A stretch of DNA of 64,000 nt, taken from SW132 sp038150125 (GTDB taxonomy: Bacteria > Bacteroidota > Rhodothermia > Balneolales > Balneolaceae). Location: NCBI RefSeq assembly GCF_038150125.1, contig NZ_JBBVMF010000006.1, positions 62,001 to 126,000 of the forward strand, in the 5' to 3' direction. Below are positions 1 through 8,515 of this stretch, piece after piece. Each line of letters starts with the position of its first letter. Positions within the stretch are counted from its first letter, which is position 1. The position numbers and the translations under genes were made by a program. The notes below the pieces were generated by a model, which worked only from the letters and a program-made list of their open reading frames with translations, searched no databases and was not told the DNA's origin.

Positions 1-1
1 C

Positions 2-778
2 TCCTATATAGGTTTTTCAATTCCTGAGCAGTTTACAACCCTTTTTCCACGAATTGGCTTCCTTACATTTACAATGGTTACCGGGAAAGACATTGAAACA
101 CAGTTCCTGAACTATGAGGGCTCGGTAACAAGGCCGAACCACTTATACATTTCCGGTTTGTTTACCGAAAGTTCGTTAAAGATCAAGCAAACAGGAACCG
201 GTGGTGCTTATGCAATGAAAGTGCATCCGGTGGTTGGCTATCACTTTTTAAAAATCCCTATGTATGAATTGTTAAACCGACAGGTCAGAATTTGCCGAAT
301 TATCGATTCGAGAGGCCGGTTCTTAGAAAAGGTAGAATCGGATTATGAAATTACATCGTTTGATAATCCCTACGTAAATCAGTTTTTCGAGGAAGTTCTG
401 CCCCCCAAAGCAATGTTTCTAGACGACCCTATCTATCACGCTGTAAATAGTATCATCAAAAAAAGAGGCTTGATCTCGGTAAAAAAACTGGCAAAACAAT
501 GTTTTATGAGCAGGCGGACTCTGAACAGGCATTTTCAGCTAAAAGTGGGACTTTCTCCACAGGCGTATGCCAAAATCTGGCAGGTTCAGTATGCCATGGA
601 ACTCATACAGCGGAATCCAAAGGCCAGTCTGGCTAAAATCGCTTTTAAAGCCGGTTATTACGATGTGGCCCATTTAGCCCGCGATTTCAGAAACAAAGTA
701 GCTCTCCCCCCTTCAGAATTGCCTCAGAGTATTAATCCTCTCTCCCAAAACTTCCTTGATGCACCGGGTGTATCGTAA
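2..778 (+). CDS. AraC-family transcriptional regulator, 5' end cut by window edge
   Basis: The reading frame is open from base 2 with no stop before the first ATG at 74, so the gene almost certainly starts upstream of the window. The visible protein ends in a typical AraC/XylS double helix-turn-helix (about the last 100 residues: a segment starting ISVKKLAKQCFMSRRTLNRH, then a second helix pair with IAFKAGYYDVAHLARDFR). The part before it resembles the N-terminal sensor region seen in many Bacteroidota AraC regulators, but no ligand can be named. It would bind direct-repeat operators and is therefore one possible reader of the repeated promoter module in this window, although none of its own flanks here carries that module. 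Family call is firm; target genes are unknown. Confidence 0.85.
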   Translation, partial: SYIGFSIPEQFTTLFPRIGFLTFTMVTGKDIETQFLNYEGSVTRPNHLYISGLFTESSLKIKQTGTGGAYAMKVHPVVGYHFLKIPMYELLNRQVRICRIIDSRGRFLEKVESDYEITSFDNPYVNQFFEEVLPPKAMFLDDPIYHAVNSIIKKRGLISVKKLAKQCFMSRRTLNRHFQLKVGLSPQAYAKIWQVQYAMELIQRNPKASLAKIAFKAGYYDVAHLARDFRNKVALPPSELPQSINPLSQNFLDAPGVS

Positions 779-1232
779 CCCGGATTATTCATCTAGAAAT
801 TTGGTGGTGGGCAACATGACGGCTGTCGGGACACGATCAAATTTCGAAGCTGCCCTGCAATCACCTGAACTTGAGTTACGTATACAAATTTTTATCTATA
901 ATAAAATCAGTTACTTATACTTTTATTTCACGCATATTCGTGAATCTTACGGGGGTAATATTGTCCGATTCGTACAGTAGAAATGAATCATATTCTAATT
1001 ATGATTTAATTGGTAAAATACTGTAAAACCTATCTTTTGTCAGACCAGGTTGAAATGGGTGCCACGCCCCATTATGGTATGATGAGCGGCCCTAGGAAAA
1101 ATACTACAGTAAACATTGGGGATTCGCCATTTCTTCTGACAATTGAAATAAATCGGGCAAGAGAATAATGGTTTTAAAGAGAAGACCGATTTCTCAGCCA
1201 ATCAATTATTCACATTCTAAATAGCAACTATT
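779..1232. other. Intergenic, no gene seen
   Basis: Between the AraC gene and the NTF2-like gene. The only open frame (756-980) has no recognisable protein features and overlaps the AraC 3' end. No terminator hairpin, repeat or operator stands out. Confidence 0.5.
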
Positions 1233-1730
1233 ATGAATCTTTTATTAAAAATCTCATTCACATTTATACTGATTAGTAGTTGGTGTATAACAACTCTACA
1301 GTCTCAACCTAAAAATGGAATCATGGCTGAATACCCCGAAGAGCAAGCAGAAATATTACAAACATGGGACGAAATTGTTAAGAGTGTTAAAGCCGGTGAT
1401 ATAGATAAATTAATTTCATTTCATGCGTACAGCCCCAAGTTTACAGAGTTTAAACAAGGCGCCCCCCGAAACGGAGCTGAGGACAACGAAGCTTTTGAAC
1501 GGGGAGTGTTTGGAAGTGTAAAAGAAGTTTTGAAAATGGATGGGAATGATATGAAAATTGCTGTCTATTACGGAAACGTAGCCGTAGTGACCTTCCACTC
1601 AGACTTTCATCTGCAGTTTGAAGAAGAACTCGCCGTAGTGAATGATCAGATCAGCCTGGTATTTGTTAAAAATAGTGCCGGGGATTGGAAAATTGTGCAT
1701 GAGCATCATTCGCCTTTGAAAGAGGTTTAA
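1233..1730 (+). CDS. Secreted NTF2-like (SnoaL/DUF4440-type) protein
   Basis: 165 residues. An N-terminal hydrophobic segment (about residues 4-24, ending TTLQSQ) looks like a signal peptide, so the mature protein is likely periplasmic or secreted. The rest has the size and pattern of a single NTF2-like cone domain: an N-terminal helix with WDEIVKSVKAGDIDKLISFH, then strands ending DWKIVHEHHSPL, which is the usual C-terminal strand of DUF4440/SnoaL-like proteins. Family members bind small hydrophobic ligands or act as isomerases, but no catalytic residue can be assigned. Flanks are over 250 bp of non-coding DNA on both sides, so it is probably transcribed alone. Confidence 0.75.
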   Translation: MNLLLKISFTFILISSWCITTLQSQPKNGIMAEYPEEQAEILQTWDEIVKSVKAGDIDKLISFHAYSPKFTEFKQGAPRNGAEDNEAFERGVFGSVKEVLKMDGNDMKIAVYYGNVAVVTFHSDFHLQFEEELAVVNDQISLVFVKNSAGDWKIVHEHHSPLKEV

Positions 1731-1982
1731 ACGTGTAGCCATAAAAGGAGCTTCAAGCGTTGCCTGTGTTTTCCGGCATCCTTTAAGTGTCCTTTTTTAG
1801 TCAAGCTCTCCAATAAATGAATCAAAATTGCTACTTATTGAATGATTTGTGATGGATTTCCGACTTTCCCCCGAATAAATTGAATTAAAAGGTGAAGAGA
1901 GAACCATTGACTTTATTACAAGACCGGACAGCGTCCGACTTTTTTATCCAGTCATACTTTCAAAATCAAAAACAAGAGTAAT

Positions 1983-3353
1983 ATGAAAACAGTAATCAGT
2001 GATTTAAGACACGACCTGAATGTGGAAGTCATCCGGCCCGGGGATGTGACTTATGATGAAGAACGAAGTATATACAACGCCATGATCGATAAGCGGCCGG
2101 CTCTGATTGCGAAATGCAAAAATGTGGATGATGTGATTGAATCTGTAAATTATGCCAGGGAGGAAGGCATTGAAGTGTCCATACGCAGCGGCGGACACAG
2201 CGGCCCCGGCCTTGGCCTGGTGGATGACGGTATGGTAATTGATCTGTCTCCTATGAAAGACATTCAGGTAGATCCCAAAAGAAAAACTGTTAAAGTTGAA
2301 CCAGGATGCACCTGGGGTGATGTGGATGCCGCCACTCATGAATACGGTCTGGCAACCGTGAGCGGGGTCATATCCACCACAGGCGTGGGTGGCCTCACGC
2401 TTGGAGGCGGCCATGGGTATCTGACCCGGAAATATGGCCTCACCATTGATAACCTCATCAGCGCTGATGTGGTACTTGCCGATGGAAATCTTGTGCACGC
2501 AAGTGAAAACGAAAATGCAGACCTGTTCTGGGCACTGCGCGGAGGCGGCGGAAACTTCGGAGTTGTCACTTCATTTGAGTACCAGCTTCATACCGTAAAA
2601 AATGTAATTGCGGGACCAATGTTTTGGCCAATCGATCAGCTTGAAACCACGATGAAATGGTACCGCGACTGGCTACCTGACATGCCGGACGATGTGTACG
2701 CGTTTTATCTTGTGTCAGAAGTTCCATCTGCAGATCCTTTTCCTGAAGAGATCCGGGGAATAAAAGTATGTGGCCTGATGTGGTGCTACACGGGACCGCA
2801 GGATCAATTTGAAAAATATCTTAAGCAGGCCCGCAGTGCAGCTAAGCCGCTTTTTGAATTTACAGGCGAGATGCCCTATCCCGCACTTCAAACCATGTTC
2901 GACGGATTATTCCCGCCTGGTTATCAATGGTACTGGAAGGGAGATTTTGTGCACGAAATAAGCGATGAAGCTATTAAAGAGCATGTGCGTTTTGCCAATA
3001 TACCCACTCCTCTCTCGACCATGCACCTCTATCCTGTTGATGGTGCCGCACACGAGGTTGGCAGCGATGAAACCGCCTGGAATAAACGTGACGCCCGGTG
3101 GTCGATGGTGATTGTGGGCGTAGATCCCGATCCTGAAAATGCTGAGAAAATCAAAACATGGGCCCGGAACTACTGGAAAGCCGTGCACCCTCACACGCTT
3201 GGCGGATCCTACGTCAATTTTATGATGGAAGAGGGGCAGGATCGTGTAGAAGCATCATACGGAGATAATTATAAGCGATTGCAGAAAGTAAAAGCTAAAT
3301 ATGACCCGGATAACTTTTTTCACATCAACCAGAATATTAAGCCGGCAATCTAA
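1983..3353 (+). CDS. FAD-binding oxidoreductase, berberine-bridge-enzyme type
   Basis: 456 residues, full length for the family. The N-terminal FAD_binding_4 (PCMH) domain has RSGGHSG, whose His72 is the expected 8-alpha-histidyl FAD attachment site, followed by GVGGLTLGGGHGYLTRKYGL and LFWALRGGGGNFGVVT. The C-terminus has the BBE signature (YVNFMMEEG, YGDNYKRL, KYDPDNFFHINQNI). The second cysteinyl linkage found in bicovalent members is not visible: the corresponding stretch reads GVISTTGVGG, so a single covalent FAD link is expected. Members oxidise alcohols, sugars or aldehydes with oxygen; the substrate cannot be read from sequence. No signal peptide, so it is probably cytoplasmic. Confidence 0.9.
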   Translation: MKTVISDLRHDLNVEVIRPGDVTYDEERSIYNAMIDKRPALIAKCKNVDDVIESVNYAREEGIEVSIRSGGHSGPGLGLVDDGMVIDLSPMKDIQVDPKRKTVKVEPGCTWGDVDAATHEYGLATVSGVISTTGVGGLTLGGGHGYLTRKYGLTIDNLISADVVLADGNLVHASENENADLFWALRGGGGNFGVVTSFEYQLHTVKNVIAGPMFWPIDQLETTMKWYRDWLPDMPDDVYAFYLVSEVPSADPFPEEIRGIKVCGLMWCYTGPQDQFEKYLKQARSAAKPLFEFTGEMPYPALQTMFDGLFPPGYQWYWKGDFVHEISDEAIKEHVRFANIPTPLSTMHLYPVDGAAHEVGSDETAWNKRDARWSMVIVGVDPDPENAEKIKTWARNYWKAVHPHTLGGSYVNFMMEEGQDRVEASYGDNYKRLQKVKAKYDPDNFFHINQNIKPAI

Positions 3354-3444
3354 CACAATCATCCAGGGAGAGTTACAGCGTGTTTACAGATTAAACAGGC
3401 ACAAAAAATGTGCCATTACATCTAAAAATAAAAAAGGAGAAATC

Positions 3445-4134
3445 ATGAAAACAGTAAAACTGATAACTGTGCTGCTGGTAGCAGGCCTTTTATATGGGTG
3501 CGAATCTGAATCGCCTGTCGCACCGAACAGCGATCTGGACCAAATAGCATCTTTAGATGCACAGTCAATAACCGCTGATGCCAAATCAAATACCAAGTCT
3601 GCTGCTGATATATTCAATGTCGTTACCGGCAAAATGACAGGAGAATCCACGCTGCACCGCAATGGCAATGGTATAACAGTAAATTTTAAAACAACCGGCC
3701 TGATGCCAGGTCACGCCTATACCTTGTGGTGGGTGGTTTGGAATAAACCGGAACAATGTGCTACTCCGGGCGCATGCGTAGAATCTGATTTCGCAAATGC
3801 CCTGAACGTGGAAGTTCAGCTTATGTATGCCGCAGGAAGCGTTGCAGGAAATAACGGGAAAGGGAATTTCTCGGCTCACCTGAAAGAAAATGATGACAGC
3901 GGCTCAATTCATGAGCTTTTTGGACTGCCAAGCTTTGGCGGCCTGCAGGATGCTGATGCCGCAGAGATTCACGCTGTGCTAAGGAGCCACGGCCCAAAAG
4001 TACCCGGCCTGGTAAACGAGCAGATTAATAGTTATGAAGGCGGCTGTGTCGTCAATTTTGCCCCCTTTTCTGAAATACCTGACGAAGTTGGAGAGTGCGG
4101 GGATATCATTGCTGCCATTCACGCTCCACTATAA
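3445..4134 (+). CDS. Putative lipoprotein of unknown function
   Basis: 229 residues from the ATG at 3445, chosen because it has a good ribosome site (AAGGAG about 7 bases upstream) and begins an ideal lipoprotein signal (MKTVKLITVLLVAGLLYGC, lipobox Cys19); the frame is open further upstream into the 3' end of the oxidase gene. After a Ser/Asp-rich linker comes a domain with GLMPGHAYTLWWVVWNKPEQC and paired cysteines (CATPGAC and two later ones), and a C-terminal IHAVLRSHGP segment. This resembles secreted domains found as hypothetical proteins in many environmental bacteria, but I cannot name a function. It is 91 bp downstream of the FAD oxidase on the same strand, so co-transcription is possible. 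Confidence 0.7.
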   Translation: MKTVKLITVLLVAGLLYGCESESPVAPNSDLDQIASLDAQSITADAKSNTKSAADIFNVVTGKMTGESTLHRNGNGITVNFKTTGLMPGHAYTLWWVVWNKPEQCATPGACVESDFANALNVEVQLMYAAGSVAGNNGKGNFSAHLKENDDSGSIHELFGLPSFGGLQDADAAEIHAVLRSHGPKVPGLVNEQINSYEGGCVVNFAPFSEIPDEVGECGDIIAAIHAPL

Positions 4135-4289
4135 AAGTTTTTGATCCAGTCATGGCCAGACCCTTTTAATCAATAGATCAAGAGACCCAAAGGCCGGATT
4201 GATGATCTTCAAAACGGCTTTTGGTTTAACACCGGTTCAAATCAAAAGCGAAGATTGTATATATGGCTTCGAGCTAAAAAAGCCTGAAA

Positions 4290-4344
4290 AGTCCAAATAG
4301 TTGCGCGGTATGTCCAAAAATAAGCCTCCGGCGACCAATATATT
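4290..4344 (+). promoter_or_regulatory. Repeated promoter module, copy 1 (TonB-type receptor gene)
   Basis: Heptamer AGTCCAA at 4290-4296, TGTCCAA at 4311-4317 (21 bp period), central TTGCGCGG, then TATATT at 4339-4344, exactly 21 nt after the second heptamer. It lies 127 bp upstream of the ATG at 4466. Same architecture as six other sites in the window, but flanking DNA is unrelated to the duplicated segments of copies 4-6. Confidence 0.75.
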
Positions 4345-4465
4345 GGATACTACGTGATGAGACAGAAACTCCGCTTTGCCGGGATTTATCACTTGCAGCG
4401 ACTCTTCAAGTATTATCGGCCGGTGATTTTACAGAAGGAAAATTAACAGAGAAAAACAGATCAAT

Positions 4466-6907
4466 ATGAGAAATTTCAAGAATATGTTATTCGTATGCAC
4501 ACTATTTACAGTCTCTCTTCTCTTTTTATTTGCTCCGGTTATAGAGGCACAAGGTCAAATTACAGGAACTATCCTTGAAGAGGACGGCTCACCCATTCCA
4601 ACAGCTAATGTCCTTTTATTGAATCCCGCGGATTCGTCAGTGGTGAAGGGAGCCGTAACCGACAATTCGGGGGTCTATGAACTCACCGGCATCACGCCCG
4701 GCCCGTATCTGCTTTCTGTATCCATGATAGGGTTCAGGCGTTATGTCTCTTCTGTTTTTGATGTAAACCAAAGCTCAATCGAGTTCGATGAAATTGTACT
4801 CCGGCTCTCGCTGGAACAGATGGATGAAGTGGGTGTTACCGCCCGGCGCCCCCTGTTTGAGCAGAAGATCGACCGGCTTGTTGTGAACGTTCAAAGCAGT
4901 ATCACCTCGTCGGGCAGCTCCGTGCTTCAGGTTCTGGAGAAGTCGCCCGGAATACAGGTAAACCGGCAGAGCAATTCCATCTCCATGAGCGGTAAATCCG
5001 GCGTGCGGGTGATGATCAATGATAAATTCGTGCAGCTGCCTATCGATGCCGTCATACAGATGCTGAACGGAATGAGTGCCGCAAATATCGAACAAATTGA
5101 GCTCATCACCACGCCGCCGGCCAGGTACGATGCGGAAGGAGATGCGGGAATCATCCATATCAAAATGACGGAGTTTACCGAATTGGGAACCACAGGTATG
5201 GTGGGTGGAAATGCGGGTATTAATTATGCAGAGATACTGGGCGGAAATTTTAACATCAGCCATCGCAAAGAAAGATTTGCCATGTTTCTGGATTACTCCA
5301 TTAACTACGATCGAACGCAAACTACTTGGAACAATCAGAGGGATTTGGTAACGGATACCTTTACGGAGCAGGTCATCATGGAGAGCACCCGGAACCCATC
5401 CACGGGAGTTCAAAATGCTCGTATGGGACTGGAATTCAAAATGGGCCAAAAAACAACAGGCGGACTCCTTGTTACAGGATATCAAAGACTCTGGGAAACA
5501 CGGGATATTTCGGACAATTTTAACCGCTTCAGCCCTTCTTCCAGCCTGCTCACCGAAATGTCGGTACGAGAAACCAACCGGTGGAGAAACGGTCTGATAA
5601 ACGTCAGCCTCGATCATGACGTCAGTAAAAACGGTTCGCTGCGGTTTGATGTGGATTATCTCTATTACGTAAATAACAACCCTTCATTCTACGTGAACAG
5701 GTTTGTAGAGGGTGATATCAACCGTATGGACGGTGAAAGTATTGATGTTGAAAAAGAGACACCCATACATATACGGGTTGCAAAACTGGATTACGTTGAG
5801 GTAGTTTCAGATAAGTTTACCCTTGAAACCGGAGTGAAAGGTTCGCTCTCTGATTTCACCAATATCGTGAGCGTTTCCAACCTGGTACAAAATGCGTGGG
5901 TTGTCAACGATACGTTTTCTCAGGATGCCGACCTGTCGGAAAAAACAGGTGCTATATATCTTTCCGGAAACTGGAGCCCCGTCGAAACGATTCAGGTGAA
6001 TGCCGGACTGCGCTTTGAGTACACAGACCGCTTTTTAAGCACCCCCGACAGCCCCGGGCTTGTAGACGTACAGGATGGCTATCTTTTCCCCAGTTTATTT
6101 GTTCAGAAAAGCTTGCCAAAGGATAAACGTATTGGATTTTCCTACTCCCGCAGAATTACCCGGCCAACCTTTAATGATCTGGCACCATTTGTTTTCTTTT
6201 TGGATCCAAACACGTTCTTGTCTGGCAATCCCGACCTTGAACCTGCCACCAGTGATGCACTGAAACTGGACTATAACCACAAGCAGCTTCTCGTATCCCT
6301 CCAGTACAGCTACACGAAAGACGAAATTGTTGCATTTCAACCCGTTGTAGATCCGGACAGGAACGAGCAGACATTCAGCACGCAGAATCTGAGCTATTTT
6401 CAATCCTATGGATTTACGGCAAGCCTGCCGGTATTTTTCGCCCCCTGGTGGGAACTTCGGGCAAACGTATCAGGAACGTATCAGGTATTCAGAACCGCCC
6501 ATATGGATGACAACCAAACCCGGGATATATATGGATACTCCGCAAATCTTACCCATTCTATAGATCTCCCCCGAGATTTTTCGCTTGAAGTTTCAGGGTA
6601 TTACCAGTCCAAAACGTCTGCAGGCATCATGCAGTTTAAACCCCTGGGTGCTGTGAACGCCGGCATTCAGAAAAGAGTGGCATCCGGCAGAGGAACGCTG
6701 CGACTATCTGCTGATGACCTGTTTTCCACAAATTTGTGGAGATACAGTGCAAAAATACCTGGCGCAAACCTGGATACCAGCGGCATCTACGATTTCAACA
6801 ACCGTAACGTAAAAATGACATTTACCTGGAATTTTGGAAACAGCAAAATTAAAAATGTAGATATCAGCGCCGGTTCCGAGGAAGAGCAGGCAAGGGTGAC
6901 GAACTGA
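4466..6907 (+). CDS. TonB-dependent receptor-like outer membrane beta-barrel protein
   Basis: 813 residues. Order: signal peptide (about 1-29, ending IEAQ); carboxypeptidase-regulatory-like domain (about 30-115, GQITGTILEEDGSPIPTANV and SMIGFRRY); plug-like domain (about 130-235, VLEKSPGIQV, IEQIELITTPPARYDAEGDA); then a long beta-barrel ending with alternating aromatic strands (VKMTFTWNFGNSK). This matches the outer membrane beta-barrel (OMP_b-brl_3) branch of TonB-type receptors, shorter than SusC. It would take up a ligand across the outer membrane, which cannot be identified. No SusD partner follows. It is preceded by copy 1 of the repeated promoter module, so regulation with that gene set is expected. 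Confidence 0.88.
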   Translation: MRNFKNMLFVCTLFTVSLLFLFAPVIEAQGQITGTILEEDGSPIPTANVLLLNPADSSVVKGAVTDNSGVYELTGITPGPYLLSVSMIGFRRYVSSVFDVNQSSIEFDEIVLRLSLEQMDEVGVTARRPLFEQKIDRLVVNVQSSITSSGSSVLQVLEKSPGIQVNRQSNSISMSGKSGVRVMINDKFVQLPIDAVIQMLNGMSAANIEQIELITTPPARYDAEGDAGIIHIKMTEFTELGTTGMVGGNAGINYAEILGGNFNISHRKERFAMFLDYSINYDRTQTTWNNQRDLVTDTFTEQVIMESTRNPSTGVQNARMGLEFKMGQKTTGGLLVTGYQRLWETRDISDNFNRFSPSSSLLTEMSVRETNRWRNGLINVSLDHDVSKNGSLRFDVDYLYYVNNNPSFYVNRFVEGDINRMDGESIDVEKETPIHIRVAKLDYVEVVSDKFTLETGVKGSLSDFTNIVSVSNLVQNAWVVNDTFSQDADLSEKTGAIYLSGNWSPVETIQVNAGLRFEYTDRFLSTPDSPGLVDVQDGYLFPSLFVQKSLPKDKRIGFSYSRRITRPTFNDLAPFVFFLDPNTFLSGNPDLEPATSDALKLDYNHKQLLVSLQYSYTKDEIVAFQPVVDPDRNEQTFSTQNLSYFQSYGFTASLPVFFAPWWELRANVSGTYQVFRTAHMDDNQTRDIYGYSANLTHSIDLPRDFSLEVSGYYQSKTSAGIMQFKPLGAVNAGIQKRVASGRGTLRLSADDLFSTNLWRYSAKIPGANLDTSGIYDFNNRNVKMTFTWNFGNSKIKNVDISAGSEEEQARVTN

Positions 6908-7152
6908 TGTGCAGATAGCAACGTAGTTCTGGATTGATTTCTATTGTATGAACAGGGGATCATTGAGAAGTATCCCATTCAATGAAAACATTTTGCTGAA
7001 TAAAGAGTGAGATTTGGGGGGCTTCTCTGTGGCTTCAGTGCTTCTGTGACCTTCAAACAACTGTCCTCTATAGGAATTAAGGCCGGAATTGATCATAGTG
7101 TCTGAAGCTTTTCCGTCTGTATCACATTAAACACCTGATCAGCAGGTAACCT

Positions 7153-8064
7153 ATGCCAAATACAATAAAAGTAGCTGCCGCACAGCTTTCACCTGTTTTC
7201 CTCAATAAGACAAAAACCGTAGAGAAGGCGTGCTCTGCCATTCTCGAGGCCGGAGGGAACGGGGCAAAACTCATTGTCTTTCCCGAAGCGTTTATTTCCG
7301 GGTATCCTGACTGGGTATGGCTCATTCCCAATAGCAAAGGAGCCGAGCTGAATGAGCTCTATATAAAACTGGTCGAGAATGCGGTTTCTGTCCCTGACCA
7401 GGCAACGGTTCAGCTTTGCAAGGCGGCAAAGAAAGCAGGGATTAATGTTGTGATGGGGATGAACGAACGAAATTCCGAAACGAGCGGGGCAAGCCTGTAC
7501 AACAGCCTGTTGTTTATAAGCGAAAGGGGCGACATCATGGGCAGACACCGCAAGCTGATTCCCACCGGAGGCGAGCGGCTGGTTTGGGCACAAGGGAAGG
7601 GAGATACGCTAAAATCGTATGACACCTCAGCGGGTAAACTGGCCGGCCTGATTTGCTGGGAGAACTACATGCCACTGGCAAGGACCGCTATCTACGAAGG
7701 CGGTGCTCAAATACTGGCGTCTCCCACATGGGACAAAAGCCCCAACTGGCTTCAGTCCATACAGCATATCGCGCGGGAAGGCGGACTCTTTGTCATCAGT
7801 ACCTGTATGGCCCTGAGAATGGATGATATTCCGGATGAGTACAATTTTAAAAAACTGTATCCAGAGGGACGAGAATGGGTCAACACAGGCAACAGCTGCA
7901 TCATTGCTCCGGGCGGAAAAATCCTGGCCGGTCCGCTGGATGCGGAAGAGGGAATTTTATACGCTGATATTGACCTCCAACAGATCATCGCCGCCAAGCG
8001 TATGTTCGATGTGGCAGGGCACTACGCCAGGCCGGATGTGTTCAACTTTTCTGTGAATGAGTAG
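7153..8064 (+). CDS. Nitrilase-family carbon-nitrogen hydrolase
   Basis: 303 residues, usual for nitrilases. The Glu-Lys-Cys triad is intact: Glu45 in IVFPEAFISGYPDW, Lys134 in GRHRKLIPTGGERLVW and Cys168 in GLICWENYMPLAR. The CWEN.MP context is typical of true nitrilase-branch enzymes (nitrile to carboxylate plus ammonia, or the cyanide/arylacetonitrile group) rather than amidase or NAD-synthetase branches. No signal peptide, so cytoplasmic. It stands alone, 245 bp after the receptor gene. Substrate is not predictable from this sequence. Confidence 0.9.
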   Translation: MPNTIKVAAAQLSPVFLNKTKTVEKACSAILEAGGNGAKLIVFPEAFISGYPDWVWLIPNSKGAELNELYIKLVENAVSVPDQATVQLCKAAKKAGINVVMGMNERNSETSGASLYNSLLFISERGDIMGRHRKLIPTGGERLVWAQGKGDTLKSYDTSAGKLAGLICWENYMPLARTAIYEGGAQILASPTWDKSPNWLQSIQHIAREGGLFVISTCMALRMDDIPDEYNFKKLYPEGREWVNTGNSCIIAPGGKILAGPLDAEEGILYADIDLQQIIAAKRMFDVAGHYARPDVFNFSVNE

Positions 8065-8119
8065 GTTTATAAACTTTAAACTGTTTGCCATAAACAGATT
8101 TCAAAAGGACTCAGTTTAA

Positions 8120-8287
8120 ATGAGGGTGAAATATTTCAAAGCGGACATCATTTATTCTACTACCGGGTGGATCGAGGTAAATGAAGCTGAGACGGATGTA
8201 AACAAAGGTTGGATTGAAAAATACATTTGCCGGGCAAAAATAAATCAGAGAATTTTGCAGCAGTTTCCAATTGCATTGAGGGTATGA
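8120..8287 (+). CDS. Possible 55-residue ORF, function unknown
   Basis: ATG at 8120, stop TGA at 8285-8287, with AAGGA about 10 bases upstream. The product (begins MRVKYFKADIIYST) has mixed, non-low-complexity composition but no recognisable motif, signal or membrane segment. It may be a small gene, a decayed remnant or chance. The rest of 8065-8515 shows nothing I can identify. Confidence 0.2.
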   Translation: MRVKYFKADIIYSTTGWIEVNEAETDVNKGWIEKYICRAKINQRILQQFPIALRV

Positions 8288-8515
8288 AAGTTAACCGGGT
8301 ATGTCTCGTTTCGCGGATAAAACCAATCGGGATTTGAATAGTTTGAAGGATTCAATTTGGTAATCTGAATATTGAATTTAGATACTGAATAGGGTCTGTT
8401 TTTCATGACGTTGCTTGCAAAGTACAGTTGGAAATAGGCATGAAATCAAATAATATATCAATAGGGATAAATTACTTTTAATGTTACGAGAGAACCAACA
8501 CAAATATGAGAGACT

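Noticed and set aside
756..980. 74-residue open frame after the AraC gene
   Set aside because: Overlaps the AraC gene, has no ribosome site or recognisable features.
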